The notes: a model not told the origin generated them from the sequence alone. DNA of 64,000 nucleotides from Bacteroidales bacterium (GCA_023664535.1 JAMPFJ010000009.1:17835-81834); one strand, 5' to 3'. Positions 1 to 8,366 are shown, counted from the stretch's first letter. Numbers and translations: made by a program.

Positions 1-2
1 CA

Positions 3-1163
3 AAAGAGTTTATTCAATCAATTATATCAGAAATGGGTAGGTCTGATTTGGTATGTCTTGAACCATTTTCTGGCAGTGGAACGACAGCCTTAGAATTACA
101 GAATAATAATATACCTTGTTACTCCTTTGAGGTAAATCCGTTAATGTATTTAATTGCTAAAGCCAAGTTGGAGAATTCGTATGATTTGCATAAATTTGAT
201 TATTGGTACAGAAATATTAAAAAAAGAAGAGGGAATATAGAGGTGACATTAAACACGGAATATACAACTCTTTATGAGGATAAAGATATGGAAAAGTGGA
301 ATTATAATACAGAGGTCGGAATTGCAGTTGAGAAATTGAGAACATTGATTGATGGAATTAAAGAGGATATTTATAGAGATATTTTTAAGGTGGCTTTAGC
401 AGCAATATTATTAGATGTAAGTAATTTATATAGAAATGGAAAGTGCTTATCATATAAAAAGGATTGGAAGAATAAAAAAAATTCTGAATTAGATGTTTTT
501 AAAAAATTTGATGATAAAATTATGGAAATAAGAGATGATATTGCAAAATCAATGAGACAAAGTGTTCAGAATAATAAATTATTATTATTTAATGAGGATT
601 GTAGACAAGGAATAGAGAAAAAAGTAAAAGATGGTACCATTGATTTGGTTATTACTTCTCCACCGTATTTAAATTCGCGTGATTATACGGATACATATAT
701 GTTAGAATTAAAAACTTTGGGTTTTACAAAAACTAAAGAGGAAATCAGACAACTAAGAGAAAGAACATTTAGATCACATGTTCAAATAAAGTGGAATGAT
801 AGTTCTTCAATTAATAATAGATTACTAAAGGACACATTGAAAGAACTAGAACAGGCGTCCTCTAATATTGAAAAATGGAATGATTCAATAATAGATATGG
901 TGCGGTTGTATTTTGTTGACATGCAGAATGTTTTTCGAGTTTTATTTAAAAAATTAAAATCCAAAGGAAGAGTTTATTTTAATGTTTCAAATTCTGCATA
1001 TTTTAATGTCCTTATTAACACGCTAGAGATATGTGCATCAATTGCGGAACAAGAGGGGTTTAAAGTGATAGAAGTAAGGGATGCAAGAAAATTAAAGACT
1101 AGCCCTCAGCAAAAAGAAAAAATTGATAAATTATTAGAGGGAGTTATTGTATTGGAGAGATAA
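3..1163 (+). CDS. Site-specific DNA methyltransferase (5' end outside window)
   Basis: Predicted S-adenosylmethionine-dependent amino-methyltransferase acting on adenine N6 or cytosine N4 in DNA. The frame is already open at base 3, and the first ATG (base 33) lies only a few residues before motif I (EPFSGSGTT), so the true start is probably upstream of the window. Motif I comes first and the catalytic motif IV, TSPPY, follows near residue 210 counted from base 33, with a long helical spacer between them that may recognise the target. It is followed after one base by the ATPase gene, in what looks like a single operon with the next three genes. Composition is AT-rich, as in the rest of the operon. 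Methyltransferase activity is well supported by the motifs. The base modified and the role (self-protection in a defence system) are inferred. Confidence 0.85.
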   Translation, partial: KEFIQSIISEMGRSDLVCLEPFSGSGTTALELQNNNIPCYSFEVNPLMYLIAKAKLENSYDLHKFDYWYRNIKKRRGNIEVTLNTEYTTLYEDKDMEKWNYNTEVGIAVEKLRTLIDGIKEDIYRDIFKVALAAILLDVSNLYRNGKCLSYKKDWKNKKNSELDVFKKFDDKIMEIRDDIAKSMRQSVQNNKLLLFNEDCRQGIEKKVKDGTIDLVITSPPYLNSRDYTDTYMLELKTLGFTKTKEEIRQLRERTFRSHVQIKWNDSSSINNRLLKDTLKELEQASSNIEKWNDSIIDMVRLYFVDMQNVFRVLFKKLKSKGRVYFNVSNSAYFNVLINTLEICASIAEQEGFKVIEVRDARKLKTSPQQKEKIDKLLEGVIVLER

Positions 1164-1164
1164 G

Positions 1165-3066
1165 ATGATGAAAAATAAGTATTTTTTGCCTAAAATTACA
1201 GAATTGCATATAGATGATTATGATTTATATAAATGTCCGTTTGACATTAATTTTTCAGAGAAGCTTAATTTGATATTCGGTACGAATGGATTAGGCAAAA
1301 CCACTTTTCTAAATATCTTGCAATACTCCATTATAGGTCCATATACCGGAAAGATTACATTTCGTAATTGGAAGGATCAGCAAAAACTGAGGAGACCTAT
1401 GTTAGACAAGAAATATTTTAGAAGTCGTATGAATAATGTCAAGGAAAGTGCGATGGTTAAGGTTACTTTTTTTCTTGGCAAGGATCAGTATGAAGTATGG
1501 CACAATTTGTATGAATTTAAGATAGATAAATTAGTGATTAATGGAAAAGAAATATTAGGAGAAATATATAACTATGAAAATTATGAAAAAAAATATTTTG
1601 GAAAAAACGATGAAGATTTATCGTGTTATTTAATCAATAGATATCATAGTAATATTGTCGAATCTTCTGCATTCCCTGATATTAACTCTTTTATTTTAAT
1701 GATTACTGAAGTTATGTTTTTTTCTGAAGTAAGAGATTTTGTGTTTTGGGATCAAAATATGTGCAAATCTATATTAAGTAAGTTCCTGCCTCAAAATAAA
1801 TATTTTGAATATGATGAAGTACAAAAATTAGTTAAAAAATTTGATAGTCAGGCAAGATTAACGTCGTATAAAATGTCAATGATAAAAGATTTCTTGGGAG
1901 AAGATTTTCTTGAAGAGGCCGGAGAAGAAACAAAGTATACATTAAAGGATTTGCAAAAAATTAATGAGGAAATTGAAAGCGTACAATTGAGAATTGAAAG
2001 ATGCGAAAAGGAACTTGGTCAGAACGATAGGGAAAAAACACAAAATCGTGTTGGATATGAGCAAATTAGTAAAAAACTTTTGGAAATAGAAAAGCAGTGG
2101 TATGAAAATATTTTTCCTGATACGTACCAAGATATGTATAATAGATATGTCCCATTTATTTTGTCTGGGAAATGCCCATTTTGTGGTGAAGAACATCTAG
2201 ATGTAAAATTGCATATCGAAGATTGTTTTTATTGCAAAAAACCAATACGTATTAGGAAGAAAGTTGATTTGAGTGATTTAGAAATTAAACGAAGAAATTT
2301 GGAAAACGAAAGGAAGAGATTACAAAATAATCTTGAGTTATTAAAGAAAGAAGCTTCTAAAGTGAGAAGTAATTTAAGAGAGGAAGAAAAAGAATTACAG
2401 AAATTGATTGACGTCCAACAAAAGATTAAGAAAGAATTAGATGTTGTCGAGAATGATAATGTTGCTAAGTATAGAAAATTAGAATTATTAAAGAAACAGT
2501 ATATAGCTGATTTGGAGGATGCTAAGAAAAAAGAAAGAGAGTTGGCATTAGAGATTGATGAAATTATCAATGAGGTGTTTGCAGAATATAAAAAGGCATT
2601 TAAGAAGTATGCTTATTCTTTTTTGGGGAATGATAAAACTATAGATTTTGAACTTGTTGGCAAGGCTGAAGATTCTTTTTTTAGATTTTATCTTAATGGA
2701 ACGGAAAGGGAGACGGAAACTGCTCTTTCTGAGTCTCAGAGAATTTTTGTTGATATGGCATATAGATTGGCTACATTAGAATTTTTTCATAAAGATTCAT
2801 ATTTTATAAGTGAGACACCAGATAGTACCTTGGACTATTTGTTTGAAGAGAATGCTGTAAATACATTTAGCTATTTTATTGATTCTGGAAACACTGTTTT
2901 TATGTCAGCAAATGCTAGAAACAGTCGATTAATTAATGAACTTGCTAAAAAGTATAAGGGAGATTTTGAATTGATTAATTTGTTAGAAAAATCAAATTTG
3001 GCGAGTGAAAGATTTAAGGAAGTACGACAGCTGGAATTATATGGTTTTTTGGAGGTGGAAAAATGA
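1165..3066 (+). CDS. Rad50/SMC-like ABC ATPase with zinc-hook-like insert
   Basis: A 633-residue AAA/ABC-type ATPase. Walker A is GTNGLGKTT at about residues 39-47. A long predicted coiled coil in the middle is broken by paired cysteines (CPFC near 337 and CFYC near 354), as in a Rad50-type zinc hook or zinc ribbon. Near the C-terminus there is an ABC signature (LSESQ) followed by a Walker B/D-loop-like stretch (YFISETPDSTLD) that keeps the catalytic Glu. I chose ATG 1165, which has GGAGAG about six bases upstream, over a TTG 18 bases earlier. Its end overlaps the next gene by ATGA. Known relatives are DNA-end or DNA-loop sensing ATPases of defence and repair complexes. Placement between a methyltransferase and a nuclease suggests a sensor or motor in a multi-component defence system. 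Which named family it belongs to I cannot tell. Confidence 0.8.
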   Translation: MMKNKYFLPKITELHIDDYDLYKCPFDINFSEKLNLIFGTNGLGKTTFLNILQYSIIGPYTGKITFRNWKDQQKLRRPMLDKKYFRSRMNNVKESAMVKVTFFLGKDQYEVWHNLYEFKIDKLVINGKEILGEIYNYENYEKKYFGKNDEDLSCYLINRYHSNIVESSAFPDINSFILMITEVMFFSEVRDFVFWDQNMCKSILSKFLPQNKYFEYDEVQKLVKKFDSQARLTSYKMSMIKDFLGEDFLEEAGEETKYTLKDLQKINEEIESVQLRIERCEKELGQNDREKTQNRVGYEQISKKLLEIEKQWYENIFPDTYQDMYNRYVPFILSGKCPFCGEEHLDVKLHIEDCFYCKKPIRIRKKVDLSDLEIKRRNLENERKRLQNNLELLKKEASKVRSNLREEEKELQKLIDVQQKIKKELDVVENDNVAKYRKLELLKKQYIADLEDAKKKERELALEIDEIINEVFAEYKKAFKKYAYSFLGNDKTIDFELVGKAEDSFFRFYLNGTERETETALSESQRIFVDMAYRLATLEFFHKDSYFISETPDSTLDYLFEENAVNTFSYFIDSGNTVFMSANARNSRLINELAKKYKGDFELINLLEKSNLASERFKEVRQLELYGFLEVEK

Positions 3067-3653
3067 AAAATAAACTAGAATATTTTATATGTTTATTTTT
3101 ATATGCATTAAAAGGTAATACTGTATCAAAAAACACATTGTTCAGATATGTTTATATATTTGATGTAGTAAATGAATATTTTGGAAATTTTGATAGGATA
3201 AATGAAGAAATAATTATTGATAAGGATATGGGGGTGGGAAATATTATTGAGTTGACAAATGCCCTTAACGAGATAGCTAGAAGAAATTATATTACAATAA
3301 AGGGTGCTTTTATTTATATGGAAGCAGATTTGATTACTTATATAGACAGTATTAAAAATAGGGATAAAGTAAAAGAAGATTTGAATAAAATAATGTATTT
3401 TGTAGGCATTGTTTTGTCATATTCGGAAGATGTTATTTTATCAGCTTTTTTTAATGAACCCAATGTTGAAAATACAATAAGTAGAGGGAAAAATAAAATA
3501 GAATTATCAAATAATAAGTTGAAAAATTTATTAGAAGAATTTGAACAACAGGCGAATGATGCAAGAGAAAATAAGCTTGATAAATATGATGTTTTTTCTA
3601 GTTGGTTAGATTTTGTATTTGAGGAATATTTACAGGAGAAGAGCAATGAATAA
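3063..3653 (+). CDS. Small helical protein, candidate middle component of ABC-ATPase defence system
   Basis: A 196-residue, mostly helical, acidic and lysine-rich protein without signal peptide or membrane segment. I do not recognise a named domain. The start ATG overlaps the ATPase stop as ATGA and is preceded by GGAGG, so the two are probably translationally coupled. In the ABC-three-component systems described by Aravind and colleagues, a Rad50-like ATPase is paired with a small 'middle component' of about this size and a separate effector gene. Position and size fit that role, but this is inference from context and not from a recognised motif. The next ORF starts before this one ends (8-base overlap). 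Confidence 0.6.
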   Translation: MKNKLEYFICLFLYALKGNTVSKNTLFRYVYIFDVVNEYFGNFDRINEEIIIDKDMGVGNIIELTNALNEIARRNYITIKGAFIYMEADLITYIDSIKNRDKVKEDLNKIMYFVGIVLSYSEDVILSAFFNEPNVENTISRGKNKIELSNNKLKNLLEEFEQQANDARENKLDKYDVFSSWLDFVFEEYLQEKSNE

Positions 3654-4632
3654 AGAAGCATTTCTAGCAAAAGCAAATGAGAGTAGTTCATTTATAAGTG
3701 AGAGTAAAGTATTATCACAATTAGCAATATTAGATAAAGCGGTAATGATTAGTATGGACAGGCTAGATTTTTTTAGTACTCATTATATGAAGCTAAAAGA
3801 TGAAATAGAATTATTAAAAAAATCAAGATTTTATCATGTGAAATTACAAGCGAATGGTCAATGCTTAATTGAGGATTGTGGTGATAGAAATATAAATGAA
3901 GCAGGAATTATCAATATGGTACAAAAAAAGTTTCAAGATTATAAGGGTTATTGTTTTATTGTAAATGCTGGTATGCAATATTTATATGCTGGTGGAAAGA
4001 TGGAAGAGAGCATTCAAAGCTGTTTACAGAAAACTAAATCTATGCAAAAACAGTTGGAAGTTTTAAAGCCAGTATCTAGAATTAAAGAAGTTTTTGCACA
4101 TTTTAAAGTAGAATGTGATTATACATATGATTACTACAAACTATGTTTTGACAAATCGAGTAAGAAGATTAAAAGGGAAATTTTGGAGCAAGATTTACGG
4201 AATTATTTAATGAAGTATTTGAAGAAAAATATGCAGGGAGATGTTATGGTTGAATTCTGTACGGACTACGTAAATGATGAGGAGTCGGTTGATATATATG
4301 TAAATGATGGAAATCAAAGGGCGATAATAGAGGTTAAATTTTCTTTGGCGAAAAAATATTACGAAGGTGTAACGAATTATGGGATTGCAGATAGGGTTGC
4401 TAAGGGGGTAGAACAACTTAATAAGTATGCAATACATTTAGCTAAGGATGCCAGATTAGTTGATTATGGTTATGTATATATGTTTTACATAAGTGATTTG
4501 AAGAAGGAAACCATTTTAGATAGGATTGAGAAAAAACTTGAAACGGTAATGAAAAATGTTTCTAATGACTTAGTTTCTATCTATTCTGGATACGTGTTGA
4601 ATGATATGAAGTCATGGGGGACGGAAGCATGA
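3646..4632 (+). CDS. Putative PD-(D/E)xK nuclease, effector of the operon
   Basis: A 328-residue protein using ATG 3646, with AGGAGA upstream and an 8-base overlap with the previous gene. The N-terminal two thirds is helical and unrecognised. Residues about 205-275 look like a restriction-endonuclease core: a hydrophobic strand with Asp216 (ESVDIYV), then a strand AIIEVKF carrying Glu229-x-Lys231, followed by a conserved-looking helix with a Gln and Tyr (VEQLNKYA). This D-(n)-ExK pattern is the signature of the PD-(D/E)xK superfamily. As last gene after methyltransferase, ATPase and middle protein, it is the likely DNA-cutting effector. Alternative: a non-enzymatic protein with a chance ExK. 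A profile search would decide. Confidence 0.6.
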   Translation: MNKEAFLAKANESSSFISESKVLSQLAILDKAVMISMDRLDFFSTHYMKLKDEIELLKKSRFYHVKLQANGQCLIEDCGDRNINEAGIINMVQKKFQDYKGYCFIVNAGMQYLYAGGKMEESIQSCLQKTKSMQKQLEVLKPVSRIKEVFAHFKVECDYTYDYYKLCFDKSSKKIKREILEQDLRNYLMKYLKKNMQGDVMVEFCTDYVNDEESVDIYVNDGNQRAIIEVKFSLAKKYYEGVTNYGIADRVAKGVEQLNKYAIHLAKDARLVDYGYVYMFYISDLKKETILDRIEKKLETVMKNVSNDLVSIYSGYVLNDMKSWGTEA

Positions 4633-4735
4633 TTGGCTCTAAAATGGCTCTAATAATTTTTACAGAGTCAAAGAACAGATGTAAAAATATGATTTTGAAG
4701 TGAAAATAAGTACACAAATGTGTTAGAAAACACAG

Positions 4736-4866
4736 GGATTACATTATCCGAGCAAGAGTTCAAGTTATCTCCTAAATATAGAGTTTGGAGGTTCTCGGGA
4801 ATCTTATATCGTTCACGTGCAAATGCTTGTTCGTAATAATTTTTAAAAAGTTGGCATAATCAATTA
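4736..4866 (-). pseudogene. Possible relic of a coding sequence
   Basis: The 360-base stretch between the + strand defence operon and the - strand nuclease has no intact gene. Reading the - strand gives a start-less stretch of about 40 residues with protein-like composition (NYYEQAFARERYKIPENL) that then fades into non-coding sequence. It looks like the decayed tail of a mobile-element gene whose family I cannot name. The rest of the gap holds only the terminator described next. Confidence 0.2.
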
Positions 4867-4889
4867 TATCAATCCTAAACATGAAAAAT

Positions 4890-4938
4890 AAGAAATAGCC
4901 GTCCTGCTCTCTGGTAAAGTTTAGGACAGCTATTTCTT
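4890..4938 (-). terminator. Rho-independent terminator of the DUF262-HNH operon
   Basis: Two 16-base arms (4890-4905 and 4923-4938) are complementary except for one mismatch and enclose a 17-base loop. On the - strand the stem is followed by ATTTTTC, so it most likely ends the transcript of the methyltransferase/nuclease operon. It may also stop + strand readthrough. Confidence 0.75.
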
Positions 4939-4994
4939 AGCCTAATAAATTTGCCGGGACAGGTGAGGTACATTCACCCGTATCAGAAGCTGTT

Positions 4995-6083
4995 CTATTT
5001 TGCTGATTTTCGCCTGTTACAATTCTTGCATAACATCTGTAAATTATCAGATGTTGTATGACCACCTTCGGACCAAGGTGTGATGTGATCTCCCTCCATT
5101 TCCTTCAGTTCATAGTGTTGCCGGCATTTAGGACAGATACCGCATTGCTTTTCATACTGTGTCCGCATCTGAGATGCTGTAAATGCCCGGATAGAAAGGT
5201 GCTTTTCTTCTCCGTCAATGAGATATTCATAAATTCCTGACTTTTTTGTTACATCATCATCCATCATAAGTTGCGTTACCTCTTCTTCGAGTTCCATAGG
5301 GGTAAAGCTCTTGTCTTTAAATTGGTTATAATATAATCCCCATTGTATGCCTTTCATTTCTTTTCTGTACTTGGGAAATATTGCCTGCACCCAATCAATA
5401 ACTGACTTATAGTATAGCCATTCTTCGTGCGCATCAGCATCGTGTTGGTGTTGTGCCATATATTCTTCAAGTGCTATTCCGTCACGGTTTGAAAGCCAAG
5501 ATAAGACAGTCTGCAAGTAATCTTGCCTGATAGGTGTGCCACTCATATAATTGTTTGCAATCGTGTAGGCGGGACATAGGATTTTACTAAAACGTTTCTT
5601 TGCGTCTGCAAGCCAGGTTCCGGTATAGATTGCATTGCGAAGTTCCTGTTCTGTAAGCTGCTCACCTGCTATGTTGATTATTTTAAACCAATCCAGTTTC
5701 TCCTTGTCATTTCCCTCGCATATATAAATCATAAGCTTATAATCACGCATTTGCTGTTTTTCACTTTCCGTAAGATTATGAAAATATTGGTAATTGACGG
5801 AAAAATCTCCGTTGAGATATTGACATATACTGATCGTCCTTTGCTGTCCGTCCATCAACTCATATCCGTCATCGGTCTTTACCCAATACATTACATTTAA
5901 CGGAAATCCTTTGCGGACTGTATTAATTACTTCATCACGCTGTTTATCCTTATAGACAAATTCACGTTGAAAAGCGGGGCGTATGTTCAATTTGCCGTGA
6001 TATCCTATAACACCTTCATCATCATTGTCAATATATCCTGCAAATACTTCACTGATAGAAATTTCGTGCATTTTTATTTCCAT
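4995..6083 (-). CDS. DUF262 (GmrS-like) and HNH endonuclease fusion protein
   Basis: A 362-residue protein. The N-terminal half is a DUF262/ParB-like NTPase-type domain with its hallmark DGQQR (YELMDGQQRT, about residues 73-82). The C-terminal 55 residues form an HNH nuclease with two CxxC zinc pairs (CGICPKC, CKNC) and the catalytic GDHITPWSEGG. The same arrangement occurs in the GmrSD type IV enzymes and in many standalone restriction-like proteins, where the DUF262 domain gates the nuclease with nucleotide. ATG 6083 overlaps the upstream methyltransferase stop (TAATG), preceded by GGAGGAG. As partner of an M.EcoRI-type methylase it is probably the restriction half of an R-M pair, replacing the usual EcoRI-like endonuclease. 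The function is inferred; the domains are clear. Confidence 0.85.
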   Translation of the reverse strand: MEIKMHEISISEVFAGYIDNDDEGVIGYHGKLNIRPAFQREFVYKDKQRDEVINTVRKGFPLNVMYWVKTDDGYELMDGQQRTISICQYLNGDFSVNYQYFHNLTESEKQQMRDYKLMIYICEGNDKEKLDWFKIINIAGEQLTEQELRNAIYTGTWLADAKKRFSKILCPAYTIANNYMSGTPIRQDYLQTVLSWLSNRDGIALEEYMAQHQHDADAHEEWLYYKSVIDWVQAIFPKYRKEMKGIQWGLYYNQFKDKSFTPMELEEEVTQLMMDDDVTKKSGIYEYLIDGEEKHLSIRAFTASQMRTQYEKQCGICPKCRQHYELKEMEGDHITPWSEGGHTTSDNLQMLCKNCNRRKSAK

Positions 6084-7027
6084 TACTTTCTCCTCCTGAT
6101 TACCAATCTCGCATACTGCGTCTTTTCTTTTCCGTTTATCATCAATTTGAACCGCCCGCCGTCAGAAGTAAAATCTTTGTCAATACCCAGGATGTCAAAT
6201 TGCTCCGGGTTATGTTTCACCAAAAAAGTAATTGGAACTCCCATTAGACCATAATAGTCCTCTGGAATTTTTTCCGTTCGTGATACTTCTATTGCTTCAT
6301 AATTTGTATACTGGGGGTATTCTGCTTCCGTATATTGCTTATACAAAGTCATATCTTCGTGCCTTTCGGGATAGTCCATATTAGTATACCAGCATATATT
6401 TCCCATACGCCGCCATTTTATGCCGCTTCCATCAATTTTGAAGTCTGTGTTCTTCTCCTCGTACCAATCAGGGACCCTGAACCAGAAATGTCCGCTGTTT
6501 CTGCCAAGCCATATTCTATTGTTCATAATCAGCGGTGTTATTTCCTTGTATGTTATATTATTGATATTACCGATTACAATAAAACTCTTTTGATATTCGA
6601 CAAGCTGGGAAATGTACTCCCGGAATAAACTGAACGGCGGATTGGTCACAACAATATCTGATTCCTTTAACAGTTCTATACATTCGAGACTTCGGAAATC
6701 CCCATTCTGTGAAAGTTCTGTCTTAATCACATCATCTTCATTTACATTCCTATTTCCGGCAGCATCTTTTATCAGTTCCAGCTTATAGGTAGGTTTTTGG
6801 GCGTCATAATGTGTGGCAATCAGTTTTTTTAGTCCAAGAAATTCAAAATTGATAGCAAAGTATTTCCAGAAGTTAGACCATGCTGGGTCATCGCAATTAC
6901 AAAAGACAATTTTGTCCTTGAAATGGTTTCTGTAATATTTTAATTCATTTTCTATCATAGAAATCTGTGTATAAAACTCGTCCTGTTTATTCCGTGCGGA
7001 ATCAGTTAAATTACGGTTTCCTGCCAT
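6083..7027 (-). CDS. M.EcoRI-type adenine-specific DNA methyltransferase
   Basis: A 314-residue protein resembling the EcoRI methylase family: an N-terminal AGNRNLTDSARNKQDEFYTQ-like start, the NPPF catalytic motif (VVTNPPFSLFREYI, near residue 130), and the family's WFRVPDWY, MGNICWYTN and DYYGLMGVPITFL blocks. It should methylate an adenine in its DNA target. No canonical DPPY/FxGxG pair is visible, as expected for this family. ATG 7027 has a GAGGAG site upstream. It is the first gene of a two-gene - strand operon with the DUF262-HNH nuclease. Its leader lies directly next to the candidate invertible segment at 7071-7210, so expression may switch on and off. Confidence 0.85.
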   Translation of the reverse strand: MAGNRNLTDSARNKQDEFYTQISMIENELKYYRNHFKDKIVFCNCDDPAWSNFWKYFAINFEFLGLKKLIATHYDAQKPTYKLELIKDAAGNRNVNEDDVIKTELSQNGDFRSLECIELLKESDIVVTNPPFSLFREYISQLVEYQKSFIVIGNINNITYKEITPLIMNNRIWLGRNSGHFWFRVPDWYEEKNTDFKIDGSGIKWRRMGNICWYTNMDYPERHEDMTLYKQYTEAEYPQYTNYEAIEVSRTEKIPEDYYGLMGVPITFLVKHNPEQFDILGIDKDFTSDGGRFKLMINGKEKTQYARLVIRRRK

Positions 7028-7151
7028 GCTTGCGCTCCTCTCTGAATTTACGCTTTTTCAATTATCGAAAAAAGCATACTTTTTCAGTCAAGGTCTTCAA
7101 TTTCAGCATTTTTGTAATTTTATACAATAAATGGATGAATTTAAGCAGGAT

Positions 7152-7180
7152 TTGTGGTACACTATTGTAAATATTATATA
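7152..7180 (+). promoter_or_regulatory. Promoter-like sequence inside the invertible segment, facing away from the R-M genes
   Basis: TTGTGG at 7152-7157, a 17-base spacer and TATATA at 7175-7180. In the orientation given it reads rightward, away from the methyltransferase. After inversion it would read into it. Confidence 0.35.
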
Positions 7181-7192
7181 AAGATTAATCAA
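7164..7192 (-). promoter_or_regulatory. Promoter-like sequence inside the invertible segment, facing the R-M genes
   Basis: On the - strand, TTGATT (7192-7187), a 17-base spacer and TACAAT (7169-7164). It reads toward the methyltransferase start at 7027 in the present orientation. The region is AT-rich, so one or both of these promoter calls may be chance. Confidence 0.3.
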
Positions 7193-7232
7193 ACTGAAAA
7201 AGTATGCTTTATCAGTTTGGGAATCATTCTTT

Positions 7233-7841
7233 TTAATGAGACTTTTCATATTTGACGGCTTTGCTATAAAAAGTTTTTGGCAGCATATTACATTCCTCTG
7301 CTGCTTGTTCCATAGAGATTTTGCCTTTTCGCCATTCACTATGTGCCTTATAAAAATTATCGGGTATCGGTACAGGTGGTCTGCCAAATTTTACCCCTCT
7401 TGCTTTTGCGGCAGCAATGCCTTCAGCCTGTCTTTGTTTGATATTTATCCGTTCATTTTCCGCAACATAGCTGAGAAGTGCAAGCACAATATCACTGATA
7501 AGTGTTCCCAAAAGATTCTTTTCACGTCTTGTATCCAAAATCGGCATATCAATCACAACTATGTCTGCTCCTTTTTCTTTTGTTATAATTCTCCATTGCT
7601 CGTTGAGGTCTTTATAATTTCGTCCCAAACGGTCTATTGACTTTACAAATAGTACGGAATTATTATCCAGTTTTTTAATCAGCTTTTGATACTGCGGTCT
7701 TTCAAAATTCTTTCCCGACTGCTTATCCATATAAATCTGCGCTTGAGGCACGCCCATTTTAAGCAGGGCAATTCGCTGCCTGTCCTCGTTTTGTTCCCTT
7801 GTAGATACACGCATGTAGCCATAAATCTTAGTATTTTTCAT
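7233..7841 (-). CDS. Hin/Gin-like small serine recombinase (DNA invertase or resolvase)
   Basis: A 202-residue serine recombinase. The N-terminal catalytic domain begins IYGYMRVSTREQNEDRQ, where Ser13 is the expected nucleophile, and holds the arginine block SIDRLGRNYKDL. A C-terminal helix-turn-helix (residues about 160-195, ISMEQAAEECNMLPKTFYSKA) gives site binding. Length matches Hin/Gin-type invertases and Tn3-type resolvases. ATG 7841 is preceded by GGGAGG. It lies directly beside a pair of inverted quasi-palindromic repeats, and inverted orientation favours inversion over resolution. It is the obvious candidate to flip the 7071-7210 segment. Confidence 0.85.
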   Translation of the reverse strand: MKNTKIYGYMRVSTREQNEDRQRIALLKMGVPQAQIYMDKQSGKNFERPQYQKLIKKLDNNSVLFVKSIDRLGRNYKDLNEQWRIITKEKGADIVVIDMPILDTRREKNLLGTLISDIVLALLSYVAENERINIKQRQAEGIAAAKARGVKFGRPPVPIPDNFYKAHSEWRKGKISMEQAAEECNMLPKTFYSKAVKYEKSH

Positions 7842-7998
7842 ATTCTACCTCCCGTAAAAAACATTATTGTGTATAAACAATGGTAATTGTATCAGAGTAT
7901 ATTTTCTATTATATTATTTTTCGTCAATGACTGGCAGAATTGATTTGCAACATTGCCTGATTTTCAATCTGTCCGATGGTAAGTGCGTTATTTGGACG

Positions 7999-8023
7999 AA
8001 AAAAGGACTGCTTTTGCAATCCT
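7999..8023 (-). terminator. Terminator after the XRE/PPC operon
   Basis: On the - strand the sequence AGGATTGC-AAAA-GCAGTCCT is followed by six T. It lies about 100 bases beyond the stop of the 73-residue ORF at 8123, as the end of the 10683-8123 transcript. The remaining bases between 7842 and 8122 show no other feature. Confidence 0.6.
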
Positions 8024-8122
8024 CTTTATTCTGATTATTCATTTTTTCGTTACGATAGAGTTAATGAAAAGGAAGTAGAACAATTTTTGTTTATTATCAT
8101 AATAGAGCAAGTGTCGTTTGGA

Positions 8123-8344
8123 TTACACCAACAGACCTAATAAAGCGGTGACAACATCCAGTCCGGAAGTGGCAGTATTTTTCTTTATATTACCAAGAAG
8201 ATCTAGCTGTTGATTGAGCGTTGCGGCTTGGTTGGTCTGTAAATATATCATTTTATTTCTGTGAATAGTTTCATCAGCTAGGGCATATGCTAACTTATTT
8301 TGATTTAATGAATCATTCACTTGGTTAAGAATTTTAATACTCAT
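8123..8344 (-). CDS. Small protein of unknown function (73 aa)
   Basis: A 73-residue, Asn/Gln/Leu-rich protein with a hydrophobic C-terminal tail (SGLDVVTALLGLLV). The ATG is preceded by AAAGGAG, and the gene follows the PPC-repeat protein after 22 bases, so it is co-transcribed. I recognise no family. The helical body with a short hydrophobic end would suit a membrane-active or partner peptide, but nothing in the sequence proves it. A coding assignment is supported by the good ribosome binding site and operon position. Confidence 0.55.
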   Translation of the reverse strand: MSIKILNQVNDSLNQNKLAYALADETIHRNKMIYLQTNQAATLNQQLDLLGNIKKNTATSGLDVVTALLGLLV

Positions 8345-8366
8345 AGTAATTAACTCCTTTGCATTT

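Larger units (their letters stand above)
7071..7210. other. Candidate invertible DNA segment (promoter switch)
   Basis: Two perfect 17-base inverted repeats, AAAGCATACTTTTTCAG at 7071-7087 and its complement at 7194-7210, enclose 106 bases. Each copy is itself nearly palindromic: the right copy extends to a 22-base dyad (CTGAAAAAG-TATG-CTTTATCAG). Serine-invertase crossover sites have this form. The segment lies 44 bases upstream of the methyltransferase start and 22 bases after the recombinase gene. It contains promoter-like hexamers facing each way (see the next two entries). Inversion is inferred from the layout and not shown. Confidence 0.6.

Noticed and set aside
7071..7210. The inverted repeats as a terminator for the recombinase gene
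   Set aside because: The arms are separated by 106 bases, too far for an efficient terminator hairpin, and there is no T run behind them.
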